DNA of 64,000 nt from Chlorokybus atmophyticus (GCA_009103225.1 RHPI01000772.1:22760-86759); one strand, 5' to 3'; positions 34,801-47,699 are shown, numbered from the stretch's first letter. The notes: a model not told the origin generated them from the letters alone. Translations and numbers: made by a program.

Positions 34801-35372
34801 ACAAAGTCACAGCAGCAAGGGCAGTGCACACTTGGCCAAATTTTGCATCGTACGCAGCCGAATCACAGCACACAAGGGTTGACCCCGATGTCAATGGTAA
34901 GAATTGTCCAATCTCAAGTAGGAATCTCAAACAGGCTTGAGTGCGCTGAGACAAGCGCAGATCCAGGCTCACTACCACCATATCGCAATTGCTGGGTTAA
35001 TCAAACCATTAACAGACAGTTCATTCGAGTCCATCCAAAGTGAGCTATCACTTGGAGCAGGTTGACCATACTGTCAACGGTGGTGAGGATTGTTAAACAG
35101 ACACAACTAGCTGCACTGCAACAACAGGAGACCTGGGCTCGCTACCACGGTGTTGCCATGGCTACAGTAAACGAAAGATCCAACAACAAAACTCAGATCA
35201 AGGCGATCAAGCGCGTAGCTTAGATACTGAACACGTGAAACTCTAAGCCAACACTTCAAGCCAAGCAGCAAATCGTGTGATGGAGCACAAACAGCATTCA
35301 ACTTGTCAAGCTGGACGCAACAACGATGCGATTGAGCGTCACCAGCAGTCGCACCTTACTACGAGCATCCAT
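31834..35372 (-). CDS. TTM: TTM1/2-type uridine-kinase-like + CYTH protein, tail-anchored
   Basis: Eight exons join in phase: 35372-35355, 34741-34652, 34452-34354, 34229-33946, 33806-33647, 33425-32814, 32704-32529 and 32404-31834, giving about 669 aa. A P-loop kinase-like domain comes first: LSFEKGFFLVIRAL, GLAGPSGAGKT near aa 85-92, ISMDMYND, GNFDDPRLTDYD and VSVTGGVHMDLVKRV. A CYTH/triphosphate-tunnel domain follows (about aa 285-430): EEKYDIYLLPPGEDPE, YLRMRNRDGRYSLMFEEW and SPRITFEV. A Ser/Gly-rich linker then leads to a final hydrophobic helix (GVAGIVGAGVALIAV) and a short tail, the layout of a tail-anchored protein. Arabidopsis TTM1 and TTM2 have this layout, sit on the mitochondrial outer membrane, cleave pyrophosphate, and act in senescence and immunity. 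The 18-nt first exon (MDARSK) is the least certain part; an in-frame start at MNAVCW before exon 2 is the alternative. Confidence 0.93.
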
Positions 35373-36662
35373 AATTGAGTCGAAGGGAGGGCAGGACGGC
35401 AATGCTTTGGCCAGCTACTGCTGCCTGGCCGCACTACCACGGTTCCTGGCATGCCTCCCGCCAACGACGCCGCCGCCCATACCACTGGCGCGCGGCGGCC
35501 TCACCATCGCTACCTAGCCATGCGTACACGAAGATAGAATTGGCTGAAGCCGCACGGCGAACGTCGCCGCCGCCCACGACCCCGCCTCAGCCGCCGCTAG
35601 CCACACTGCCGCCGCCACACAGCACGGGCACAGGCGGGAAGAGTTGTCATTCCACAGCGTTATGCATAACGTTGCAACATGCGTCGCGAGTGGCAGTTTC
35701 CCGCAGTTCGCTGATGCGGATGTCGATATCTTAACGTTTGTTACGTTGTTGATTGCCAGTTACGTTCAATCTAATGCCGGTTCATGCCGTACCCATATAA
35801 GCGCGAACTCTACCAGTGATTGACAATCCGCATAGCTTGATGGACATTGGTCCTACTTGAAGTCGAGACTTGCTTGGGGTGCTAGGAGTGGGTTTAGGAA
35901 TGAGTCCCCAATTTACCAGCGCGCTGTTCACTTGACCGTGTTTGGTTTTTGTATTGCCTAGGCCTGCCAGCGTACGGAGCGCCTAGCTATAAAAGCTATA
36001 AAAGCCAAAAATGAGAAAGCTATAATTGCAAAGTTTATTGACCAGATTCTTGCACGCCCCTATCACGGTCGAGAAGTTCTTCCGGGATGCAAGTTGCAGA
36101 GATTGTCCGGAAGACGTGAGCGCTTGTAGGGAGCGGACTGTCAGCCGCGGACGGAGAATAGCGTCGTACCAAAAGAAAACCGCAACACTGCAGAGGGTAA
36201 ACAAAAGGGGGTATCTATTTCAGCCGTGGATGACCGACAACTGTCGAGTGAAGCCCGACGCTCTGTGTCTGAGCTCATGACATATCGGCCGGCAACGTTA
36301 CGCCATGCAGCGGTTGTGGCCGGTGAGTTCAGCATAGTACAGCGTGGTTTGGCCTTAACGGGGCTCCGACGGCGACGCTGCTGATTTCGATGGCAAACCA
36401 CGGTTACTACTGCGGTAAGGCGGTTTAAACCGTTCGGCTTCAACTGCGCTCGTTAACCACATTAGGGCTTTTCGGCCACTCACCTACCGGACTGCTGCGG
36501 GCGGCGTCGGCGGCGGTGGCGGCGGCGGCGGCGGCGATGTGCTTAAGGTGGTGACGGGCTGGCTGGGTGGGCAGGCGCGTCTCTGAAACAATTTTGTGTT
36601 GCAGCGTTGCGTGCGTGGGCGCTGGACTTGGAGTTTGAGCCAGGTGTATGGGGGTGCGGCAG
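35373..36662. other. Divergent upstream region of TTM and POWERDRESS genes
   Basis: No further coding exon recognised. CCG/GCC-rich stretches occur near 35460-35630 and a GGC tract at 36505-36540. These probably include the TTM 5' leader and promoter. Confidence 0.5.
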
Positions 36663-36677
36663 CTAGGGTTAGGGTTT
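36663..36677 (-). promoter_or_regulatory. Double telo box before the POWERDRESS gene
   Basis: On the minus strand this reads AAACCCTAACCCTAG. It lies about 90 bp before the chosen start codon at 36764. Confidence 0.5.
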
Positions 36678-36763
36678 CTGGGGCGATGCTAGCGCCTGGG
36701 CGTCATGGGCAACAGCGGCGGTGCTTTGCGGATTGCTGGGGAGAACGCCGATGAGATCGGGCT

Positions 36764-39700
36764 ATGGAGGAAGAGGCTGCCAGAACCTCGTTCGCCGGCG
36801 GGCTCGCGCAAGGCGGAGACCCTGAGCGGCAGAGCTTGCTACTCGTGAGGTGAGCACCCCTGGGATGGCAAGCAGAGCAGATGGAGGGTCAAGAACTCTT
36901 TACAACGAGTTACTGCTAAGCCGTAGCGCTTAGACGCATCACACACCACGTTTAACAAGCCAAGATAACCTGTGAGTGTCGATCAGCTGCTTGTTGGTGC
37001 GTGTTCCACCCAGCGCTTGTGCAGATTGTGTATCTGACGGCGTGTTGCCCCAATTTCTGTGGTCGTTGGCTCCGTGTTCAGCACAGTGTGCGTCGTCCCT
37101 CTGATCGCGCAGATATTGCTGGCAGCATCCAGTTTTGTACTAGCGCAGTCGGTGGTTCTTTTCATCCATGCGGTCTTTGTCCCTTTAGGCGACTGCTGAT
37201 TAGGCGCCGTCACTTATAGGTTACATGTCATAGATTCAGTTCCTACAGCATTCATGCTAGCGAGTCATATTTGCATCTGACTTCCGAGCATTACAACTGT
37301 TCAGTCTTACTGACTAGGCTCCTTTCCTGCCCTAATTTGGATAACCTGTCGGTTGAAGCATGGCACGTACGAGATGTTGCTGCTTGACTAACAGTGGTTG
37401 TGATCATGCTATGCGCAGGGCATGTCGCCACCAACAACACCCGTTTACCCGCCACCAGTGCGGACGGATCCTCGCCAGGTGCCTGGCAACGGGCAGCCAG
37501 CTATAACTTCCCCTGGCAACACCTTTGGAGCGGTGCGTCGCACCGGAGCTGCCATTGGCAATGGTCCTGGGACTCCTACGACAGTGCCCCTGGTTCACAG
37601 TCCGCTGAGTCAAGATCGTGGTGGTGCGGGATGGCCAAGTCTTCGCAATGGCTCATACCCTGGGGGCGCGTCTCCCAACAATGGAAGCTACGGTGATGTT
37701 GGAGCACCCCTTCTGGGCAAGGTAATAGTTGCTATGCCCTCTACCAATTCCGTCAGTGCCATTGCTTTTGCACGTGAGATTGTGGAACGTGCATGTTTCA
37801 ATGTACTAGTTCTGACCTCGCCATGTACCAGAGGTTCAAACCGGAAAACCGCACGCACAGCTTGGATGCTCTTTCTATGCGCGAGCGTGACTACCACATT
37901 GAAATACCTCCCCGGAAAAGCTTTTATGGTGATGGTAGATTTAGAGCAGATAGCCCTGCGACATCTCTCAATAGTACAGAACGCATGTCAGGGCGCCTGG
38001 AACGCATGGAGCCTACAACAGGGTTGTTGTCCCCAGCAGGTTTGTGTTGATCAGTTCAGCTGTTTCGCCAATGGCGAGGAACCCTTGCCTGCTTGCGGTT
38101 GCAGTGCTGACCGTTGCATGTTTGTAGGTTGGCAAACAGACAGGCCTGCTGGTGCAGGTGACATGCGTAAGGATTTGAAGGATATCTGGGACATCAAGGA
38201 CAACGATGTGCCCTCATTCAAAAGAACAGCAAGTGCTGGTGTTGTTGCTAGAGACTTTGGGAGCAGCCCACGCGTGGTATGATTACTGGCTTGCCATACG
38301 TTTCTGTATGTGGGCAAGTTTATAGAGCTTACAATGTTTGCAGGCAAGCTTGATGAATGATCGCTCAGACCATCGAAGTGCTCATGATCTGTTGCGTTCT
38401 GAACACCGTGAACCAGATGCACCCAGTGATAGCCCAGTCAGCTCAGCACCCACTGCAGGTGCCTTGATTAGCCAACCTGCTTGACTTTGCATATTTGATG
38501 TCGACAAGTCGTTGTACTTCAGACAGTGTGCGATGGCGCATTGTATGGGCCAGAGTACCCATCAAGACAGGCGCTGATTTGTGCACTTGTGACGCAGCCA
38601 ATGTGCAGTTCTGGAGGTCGCACTTTGTGGGAAACTCGCCCAGCGTGCTTCCGTCAAGCACGCCCAGTGGTCTTCCTTCAGGTCTCAGCGCTCGTACTTC
38701 AGCACCATTGGATGGAGCTGGCGTATCCAGAGGGGATCTAGCTCTCAGCGCTCGCAGTCCTGGACAAGTCTCGCCATCGACCAGTCTGGACACCACCTCA
38801 GTACCAGCACCAACCACGTCTTCGCCTTCCTCGCCTCCACCGCAGAAGCGACCTCGGCTTGGTTGGGGGCAAGGGTTGGTGGCGTTTGAGAAGAAAGTTG
38901 GGGCTGATGAGTCTGAGGAGGATGGAGGAATAGAGATGAAGCCATCGCTCAAAGTGCTGTCAAGGATGGGGGAAAGTGCCGTCAAGCAAGGTGAAGGAGC
39001 GCTCACTGCAAACAGACTTGCCAGTGACGCTGTTGACAACCTCTCCGGGCCAGTCCAGTCCATGGCTGAGGAGGCAGAGATGCAGACCGGAGCAAGCTTG
39101 GTAGCAACTGACAAGGACAATGTCATTTTACAGAGCTCTGCTCGTTTGGCGGAGGATGGCACAGAGCTTGGCAAGCAGCCTGTCGAGCTGCTCGATGACT
39201 CCAGTAGGTCTGGTGATCCATTTCTGTCTGCCACCCTCGCAGAGTGTCAGCCTCCTGGCACTACACCATCAGCAAGCACAGATCTTGCTGCTTTGTATGG
39301 GCTTGCCCCTTCTGTGAAACCCCAGGATTCCAGCCCATCTGCTGTGCCCTCACCCTCAAAGTCGCCAGTGCTGGTTGACAGCAGTGCTCGGCAGTTTTCA
39401 ACCGGTATTGCAGGAGTTGGCCTGCAACCATCAAGCATAGAAGGGGTTGTTTACTCGCAGCTTGCTTCAGAAGCTGTGACAGAGCTCAAGTATAGTATTG
39501 CAGCTGTCAGTGATGAACCACAGCTGGAGGCTGCTGTTGCACCAGAGGCCACGCATGACGTGTCTTTGGACCATGCCCAACCTGGCGTTGAGACAGTTGC
39601 CTCCCTCACTGCAATGTTGGGCCTTGAGGGAGTTGTCTCCAAAGAGCAAATTCTGTCTCGCATGGAAAAAGTGGATCAGGAGATTGAACAACTTGAGAAA

Positions 39701-42700
39701 AAGCTGGCACAGCAGACGGTGTCAGCACCTGTAGATATTGTGAAGGCTGAAGAGGAAGGTGTCGGATATCATCAAGTTGCTGAGGTTCGTGGTCTGGTGA
39801 GTGCGGCTTGATACTGACTACCAGTTTTCTAAACCTACGTGTTCACCAGGCACATGCTGCACAAGACGCTGGAGCCACTCAAATTCAGTCTATGGAGACG
39901 CATGGGTCCAAATTTGCCAAGGTATGACGCGATGCTAGTGATACTTGCTGTGTGCACAGTTGTAGTAACATTGTCCGCTTTTGCAGGCAATGGGTGCTGC
40001 TTTGGAGTCAGCTGTCAAGGGGGAGGCTGTAGTAAAGCTTGAAGCTATGGAAGCCGACAGTACACTCCCTGCAAGACAGCACACATTGTCGCAATTACCT
40101 ATGAGTTCACCGGGTACCCTTGAGCCCCACCTGGTTGCACTGACAGCGCAAGAACGGAAGCAGCTCATTGACAACATCCTTGCTGAAAACAACAAAATGG
40201 CTGTAAAAACGCACTTGGTTTTCAATGGGCTGCAGCCCAACAGCGCTCTGCCAGACTCTTCACTGTCAGCAGCAGCTATGCAGGCTGTGCATAGTCAGAA
40301 TCAGAGACGGCATGCTGCAGTCATGGAGCAGATGGCGGCGGTTCTTGCCAAGCGCAAGCAGGTAATGTGCTAAGCTATTCTCATGCAAGCCTTTGTGATT
40401 GTTATGCAGGATGGATCTGCTGCATGGCACAATAAGTCATGCGAACACTTTATCTGCAGGCATTGCTGGAGAAGGAGCGGACGCTGGCTTTGGAGCATCG
40501 CAAACTGAGGGAATTGTGGAAGCACCGTGAGTCATTGCTGTCGCGGTCAACTGGCAAGTTGGACCTCATGGAGCGTCGACCGCCGCTTCCACCATTCAGA
40601 AGTTCCTCACGCTTGAGGGCTTCCATGTCTGATACTGTGCGCAGTGACTACGAGGAACTGCAGGTGTTGTCATACTTGCAAGCTGCTGAACAACGCCGCA
40701 CCCTGGTACGGGTTCCACCGATGATTCTGAGTGAGAGAGAGCGACATGCCCAGCGTCTTCCCAGCAAGAATGGTTTGGTTGAAGATCCGGATGCGGAGGA
40801 AGAACAGCGCAAGCACATATTTCCATGGTCGGCAGCTGAGCAGAAAATATTTTTGGAAAAATTTGCACTGTACAACAAAAACTTTACCAAGATCGCGTCC
40901 TTCCTTGAGCATCGCTCTACTGCTGATTGCGTTCGCTTCTACTACCAGAACCAAAAGTCAGAAGAGTTTCAGCGCGTGCGGTCAAAGCAACAGCTGAAGA
41001 AAAGGCACCCGCGAACAGCTCATTATCTCATGTCTTATACAGAGAACAAACAACCAGCATCCGCAGCACGGGAATTGTCAGTTAAAAGCTTGCGAAGTGC
41101 GCGGTTTGGTGGGCTGGATAGGTTGCGTCCAGCAGACTCCTCCATGGCGGCTGACAATGCCAGCAGTGTGAACTTGAGACCACCGACCAAGGATGCACGC
41201 AGTTTTGGAGGTTGGACACCCAACGGTGCCCTCATCACCAAGGCTAGTCGCAGCCAAGGAAAGCATGCCAGCAACCGCGGCAAGATGGATGACAGTGCGG
41301 GTGAAGGAACTGATGACATGTCCAGTCCTCATGCTGTTCCAATCCCCATTGTAGCAAAGCGCATTCGCAGCAGCGTGCTCAGCGTGTCCAAAGGTGAAGC
41401 TGGTCGTTCACCCCCACTGCATGATTTGGACTCGAGGTGGACAGCAGGCGAGTGCGAACGGTTTGTGGCTGGCTTGGCAAAGTTTGGAAAAGAGTTTCAG
41501 AGTGTCGCTGAGTATGTGGGCACCAAAGCACCCTGGCAGTGCAAGGCTTTCTTCAGCAAAAGCAGAAAACGGCTGGGCTTGGACAAGTTTGTTGACTCAG
41601 CTTCTGATAAGTCCGCCTCCCAGCCATTAGCCAGTGCAGATGCCGGCGATGCTGCGGCACTTGAGACCAGCCATGCAGATGCTGCAACTTCCAAGCCGGC
41701 AGATCAAGCCAGCACACCGCGCGCAGATGTGGTGCAGGATGGTGATGCAGGGCACTTGCTGCACCTGGCAGGTGTTGCGGCTGCCTCGCTTCAGGACATG
41801 AGTGCATCTGTGCCTGATGATCGGCCCAGTGATTCTCTCACAGAGGTGGAGGCTGCTGCGTTACTGGCAATCAATAAACAGGATGCTAGCATTCCTCAGG
41901 GCTCCACAGGGGTGGTGGACATGCCGGAAGTGCCCGCTTTGGCTGAGCCGGCTACAGATGGCAAGCAACCTTTGCTGCCTGACACAAGCGAGCAACCGGC
42001 ATCAGTTGAAGCGATCAAGGAAGAAGTTAAATTGAAGGCAAAGGCGCCTCGCAAGCGCACAACGGATCCCAATCGGAAGCGGGGCCAGGCTTCTGGAGTA
42101 CAGCCAGCTCAGTCGGGGTCTGCATGTGTCACCAGGGCGCCATCGCAGATGGCAGCACCTCCGGTGCAAACGGCCACAAGTCCGCCGCCATGCAATCCTG
42201 AAGATGTGGAGACGCCAGCTAATGCAGCACCAACTGCGTCAAACATCCCGCACCCAGCTATGTCATCCTTGATGTACCAGATGCCAACGAATTCATCTGT
42301 ATTTATGCCTCCTAGTTATGCCCATCCTGCGTTTGCAGCGTTTCAAGGGCTGAATGCTTCTGTGTATGCATCCATGGCTGCAGCCCAGCAGGATGCGTAT
42401 GCGCTGCATGCGCAGCTGTTTCCATCCCATGGAGACACTCGAGCGCACCCTTATGCTGCATTGCATACGTCGTCGACTGGAGCTCGTGCAGATGCCAGTA
42501 CAGTTCTGTCTCCAGAGCATCGCGGCTTGCCAGATGGAGGAACTGTGTTTCCATATATGGGTTACCCGCGTTCTACAGCACCTGCTCAGAACCCATCACC
42601 TCCCATGCAAGAGCCAGTTGCAAAACAGCAGGCAGCTCAGCCTGTCGCGCGGATCTCTCCCCCGCAAGTGCAGCAGCAGTCTGCACAGGAGCAAGACCTG

Positions 42701-44223
42701 CAGCAGTTTGCTCACAAGCCGATGCTGGATTCCCGCATGCTGGCGCCTCACATCCAGCAACAGCTGCAGTATGCGCTCTACTCTCGGCAGCATGCCCAGC
42801 AACTGCTGCAACAGCAGCAAGCACAGCAGCAAGCGCCCATGCCACAGCCGCTGCCGCAGCAACAGATGCTGCAGTCGCAGCAGTCGCAGCAACAGCAGCA
42901 GCAGCAACAGCAGATGCATTCGCAGCAGCAGCAGCAGTTGCTGCATCAGCCGCAGCCATCGGTGCAGCAACAGCACCACATGTCACAGCAAATGCACCGG
43001 CAGCCGCCACACGCGCAGTCGCCAATGCAGCCCGTTCTGCAACAGCAACAGCCATCGGGGATGCCTCTTATGCAACATACATTGCATATGCCCAGTGCGC
43101 AGCACAGTTTGCCAGTCAATCATGTACAGTCAGAACCCTCTGCTGCTCAAGAGCAGCCTATGAGAGACGTGAAGCTGTTTGGACAGTCTTTACGCTCTCA
43201 GCCCACGCCTCCTCCGCAAGGTTCGGTTCCCTTTCCGCGCTCTGTCAGCCCTGTAGACGCATTGGCCTCATCTACAGGCAGGGTGCCAACCCCCACTCAC
43301 GCATCATCACCTCCGCCCCCTCTGCATTCCATGCCACCATTCACACCTGCGTCAAGTATACCACATGCGACACTTGCGATGCAGCAGTGGCTACTAGCCC
43401 GCCAGTCCCGTGAAGCAAGTGATCTCTCTAGCCACCCTTCAATGCATGATGCAGTGGAGCGTGCTCGCATGGAGGATACACGTTCTTCTTGGCCGGGAGG
43501 CGCTTGGTATTCTGGAGCTTCCTGGGGGCCACCGCCAGGTTCAATGCCCGGTGCTATGCGATATGCTGCTTTGCCACCTGATGGTCCTGGGAGAGCCTTG
43601 CCAGATTACTATCGCCAAGGTTAGCCAAGTACCATTACCACTTCACAGCTTGGCCCTTGTTATGTCTTTTCCTGGTCAACTATTGGTGCCAGCAACGCAG
43701 TATTGTGAATTATGATGTTGTCAATTTCTGTAGCTGCAACTTACTGGGTGGTTGTGCTTGCGCAGAAGGGCCAGCGGTGTTGCCGCCACCGGTGCACGGC
43801 GGTGAGGCAATGCAGCACTACTTGCAAGAAGCTCAAACCAGGAGTAGCACTTCACAGGCACAGGATCTGGCCAGTCGGGAGACTGCGTACAGCATGCTCA
43901 CCCCTGCCGCCTGGCAGGAGGCAATGCGGTCAGCAAGCCCTGCAGGACCTGCTGGTTTCCCGTTAACTATCCCAGCCGGGCATGATCCTCGCATGTACTG
44001 GCATGATATGGCGGTCCCAAGAATGTTTTATGAGGGATTGAGACCTGAGGCGGTCTCTGCTATGGCAGCCGCAGGCGCGATGGGTCGGGCAGCTTTGCTG
44101 AACAGTTTAGATGGCAAGCGGATAGACAAGGAGTCGCACCCGTATGCGCCTGAACTTCTACAAAGACAGGGGGGATGGGAACCACCAGACGGAGGACAGT
44201 TAGATAGGCAGAATGTAAGCTAG
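36764..44223 (+). CDS. PWR: POWERDRESS/NCoR-type co-repressor with two SANT domains
   Basis: Ten exons fit in phase: 36764-36844, 37419-37721, 37832-38039, 38128-38276, 38344-38458, 38523-39796, 39850-39921, 39987-40361, 40460-43619 and 43766-44223, giving about 2064 aa. Diagnostic plant POWERDRESS features are KRPRLGWGQGLVAFEKK (about aa 394), RMEKVDQEIEQLEKKL (about 665), a KRKQ/ALLEKERTLALEHRKL helix region, LPSKNGLVEDP, and two SANT repeats. SANT1 is at about 981-1030 (PWSAAEQKIFLEKFALYNK, HRSTADCVRFYYQNQK). SANT2 is at about 1182-1240 (RWTAGECERFVAGLAKFGKE, WQCKAFF). A long Gln-rich part (about 1630-1725, CAG/CAA codons) follows. In Arabidopsis PWR works with histone deacetylase HDA9 in nuclear gene repression. 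The first exon is uncertain: another ATG at 36705 opens a different frame, and Met at 37422 could be the start. The Gln tract may be length-variable. Confidence 0.9.
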
Positions 44224-45977
44224 TGACAGCGATTGTTCGCTGGTTGCAATTGTTGCCGTGGTGTACAGCAAGCTGGCGTCAGCTGCATAAGCAATTGCAG
44301 TTTACGTGCATGTGTATAAACAGTGGCTGGTCTGGCACCCGCCTCGCCTTATGTCATGGTGCACATTGTGGCATCATGTGGTAATCGAATTCCTGCCTTG
44401 TAAGGTTGGCTGTTAGTTTGTGCACAGTAATTCTGTGCCATGGGATACAATAATTCTGCCATGTTACGTGATGCTGATGAAGACACTGTGTATATTATAT
44501 ATCAAGGGCTATTCCGACATTGTGTATCGTCGGGCAAGAAAATTGTACATACAAATACACACTAGTATGTACATAATGTCATTGCAACGCATGCTTGTAA
44601 CTTCCTCGCGCAAATCATACATACAGGTTCAATTGTGCTGGTGGGGCGCTGCCATTGCTTTTAAACACTGTGCTTGCTGCAATAACGGCGTCTTGCTTGC
44701 GTGGTGACCGTTGCACACCTTCAAGTCACTCAACCATGACCTGGCTACACATTATGCTTTGGGGGGCCGCTTTCACTACACTACCATATAGTAGGTGCTG
44801 TGCTTTTGCTAGTTCCCACTGAACTGCTTTGTGCCAATGGCACTTGTGGTAAGTTGACACCTCTATTATTAGTGACATACAAGCTAGTGTTGATGATGCC
44901 AATGTGGTAAATGTGAAACGTATTCATTACATCACAGTTCCTTTACTCTTGACCATATAATAACAGCGCGTTGTTTTGCATCGATTTCTCAATGCGTAGG
45001 CAAAACAAATAACAAGACTGCAAGTAATGCATAATGGGAAAGATTGTATGAAAGGTGAGGACTTGTGTGCAGTATATACAATACAATTGGATGTGGGTGA
45101 GTATTGTACGCAAACAAAGAGACTTTAATGAAACCATCGTTCGTGCAAATTGTGCCATACGGGCATGCAAGAGCGGCAAACATCATGCATACACATTTCG
45201 ACCAAAGACATGCCTTGGTCAGAGCATGCATAACATAGCTTGGCCCTTATGTTTATGTTTGTGTTTTGCTTGTCTATGTTCTCTCTGAGGGACCAATTAG
45301 TGACATCACGTAATGTGACTAAGATATGTATAAAAGTGTTGTGGCATTGGTTTTTGGGGAAACAGATGAACATCGTTGCACAGAAAGACATGCGTACGCT
45401 GTAAAAATTACAATTGTTAAGATACTTACAATAACCAATGGTATATCATTATAATTGTTAATGAGTATACATTGTGATAGTCGCGTCAATTTATTCCCCA
45501 ATGTCTTGTGAATATACATGACACGCACACCAATATTCCCACGTCATTTCATTGCGGTACATCAATTCATACAATAATGCAATAAGTGAAACATGATTCT
45601 TGCATTTTTATAAGTGATTCACCATATGTAAGAAATCATCGACTTCTATTGTAAGTTGTCATATTAGCCGCAATCAGCTTCCAATACAAGATGTGGCTTG
45701 AGTACTTTGTTTGCTATGCTATACTCTATGTGTGACAACAAAGTGCAGTGTACCAGTGCCGGTCATCTCGCACCTTTTTGATCGACTCCTTTTCAGGCTG
45801 TCACATGCTGCATGTGACATGCAGCCATTATGCATGAACAGATTTCCTCACGGTCCTCATGCTCATACAAGGTGCGCTCGTATCCTTACCGTAAGCCATT
45901 TCCTTAGGTCACAGGACTCACGCATCCACCGGCAGCAAGGCTGTGTGGCATTTGACGGTCGCGATCGCGCTCACACG
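44224..45977. other. Intergenic region
   Basis: No gene recognised. The sequence is AT-richer in 44850-45650. The left end should hold the POWERDRESS 3' UTR. Confidence 0.5.
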
Positions 45978-45986
45978 AAACCCTAA
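45978..45986 (+). promoter_or_regulatory. Telo box in RPS5 promoter
   Basis: AAACCCTAA lies 132 bp before the RPS5 start codon. Telo boxes are common in promoters of plant ribosomal-protein genes, so the placement fits. Confidence 0.6.
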
Positions 45987-46117
45987 CTTGTCGACGGCCG
46001 CCTGCCGCAAACTCTCTTCCAGCGCCGCCGCCTCCGCCGCCGCAGGCGTGGTGCGAGGCGACCTGCGTGTGGGCCGGGTTCAGGAGCAGGAGCGTCAGGG
46101 CAGGCGTGGTTATCATC

Positions 46118-47699
46118 ATGGCGGAGGTAGAAGCGGCCGCCGCTGCCCCGGCGCCGGCGCCGGCACCGGCACCGGTGCCGGCACCGGCACCGGCCCCGGT
46201 GTCGAATACCACGGAGATCAAGCTGTTTGGCAAGTGGTCGTTTGACGATGTTGAGGTGAGTTGCAATTGGAAGAGCTTGTATTGTGGTGTCTGGTCAGGT
46301 CTGGATCTGCAAAACTTGTGTAGTTGGTGTAAGGGACGGCAGCCCTGGCTCATTAGCATCGCGTCAGCACAGTGCGGCACTCTTATAAGCATTGTGTCAG
46401 CGGCCGCACTGTGCTGACGCAATGCTGGTAAGTGCCTGAGTGTTGCTATCTAGAAGGTATATTAGAGCCAGACACCTGCAGCAGTTGCGGGTTTGCTTAA
46501 CGCTTGTGCAGTTGCCTCTGCAGTACGCAGCAAGGTGGTCGACGCTGTAATTGCTAGTGCTGTGTTGACGGATGGTTGCGCATTTGGTTTTGCATGTGCA
46601 CAGTTTTGGTGTTGCAACCCGGCAGCTTTTTACCCAAAACGCGACAACTCTCTTGTATGCACTGCACAGCAGTATGTTGGCTGCAGTGTTGCTTGTTGCC
46701 AGCTTAGCCATGTCACTTGTTATGCTGCTAAACGGCGTCCTGGCAGGTGAACGATATCTCTCTGGAGGATTACATTGCCGTGAAGCCTAAGTATGCCGTG
46801 TACGTCCCTCACACCGCCGGCCGCTACTCCATCAAGCGGTTCCGCAAGGCCCAGTGCCCTATTGTGGAGCGCTTCACTAACTCGCTGATGATGCACGGTC
46901 GCAACAACGGCAAGAAGCTCATGGCGGTAAGTCCGTCGCGTGGCTGTAATGTTTCTTCGCAGGGATTGGCAGGCCCTCTTTGTCAATCTGTGCATAAGCG
47001 AGTGCACTGGTTTGTGTTACTGTTCGTACATGCATCAGTTTATTTTACTAGCATTGTTGTACTATCATTGTTGCCCCTTGTGTGCGAGTGGAATGAGTTC
47101 GAGTGTATGTCAATGGTAGCTTGTGGCGCTTGTGCACGCATAGCAACAGTGGTCGGTTGGCAGGTGCGCATTGTCAAGCACGCGTTCGAGATCATTCACT
47201 TGCTCACAGATCAGAACCCTGTCCAAGTCCTGGTTGATGCCATCATCAACAGGTCAGTGCTCGACTTGATGCGTTAATTTCCAAGGGGATGTTTGTGCCA
47301 GGGAAGTTGGTTTAGCCAATTGCACGGCTGCCATTGCTGTTGCTGATGCGTTATCACGCAGTGGCCCACGAGAGGATGCCACGCGTATTGGCTCTGCTGG
47401 TGTCATCCGAAGGCAGGCCGTCGATATCTCACCCCTGCGACGAGTGAACTCCGCCATCTACCTGCTCACCACAGGCGCTCGTGAGGCCGCCTTCCGCAAT
47501 ATCAAGACCATCGCTGAGTGCGTGGCTGATGAGCTGATCAATGCTGCCAAGGGATCATCAAACAGGTATAGCGCATGCTTGTTGATCGTGTGTTACATGC
47601 CTGTCCCTTGCAACAATCTATAATGTGTATGTGTGATTGTGCAGCTATGCTATCAAGAAGAAGGATGAGATTGAGCGTGTTGCTAAGGCCAACCGTTAA
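46118..47699 (+). CDS. RPS5: 40S ribosomal protein S5 (uS7)
   Basis: Five exons join in phase: 46118-46255, 46747-46926, 47164-47252, 47362-47565 and 47645-47699, giving about 221 aa. The conserved uS7 body is clear: [78 protein letters not shown] and the C-terminal [17 protein letters not shown]. The protein binds the head of the small ribosomal subunit near the mRNA exit. The first 28 residues are a Pro-Ala repeat ([15 protein letters not shown]), longer than in most eukaryotes and encoded by a GC-only CCGGCG tract. Intron 1 contains a strong hairpin. Confidence 0.97.
46355..46426. repeat. Hairpin with 24-bp arms in RPS5 intron 1
   Basis: The arms 46355-46378 and 46403-46426 are reverse complements with one mismatch. 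The inner 18 bp (GCGTCAGCACAGTGCGGC) are perfect. The loop is 24 nt. Confidence 0.92.

Noticed and set aside
35375-35734. 119-codon Pro/Ser-rich plus-strand frame
   Set aside because: It overlaps the upstream leader of the TTM gene, is driven by CCG repeats and has no motif.
42573-43055. 160-codon Ala/Val-rich frame on the minus strand
   Set aside because: It is the antisense shadow of the CAG/CAA glutamine tract of the POWERDRESS gene.
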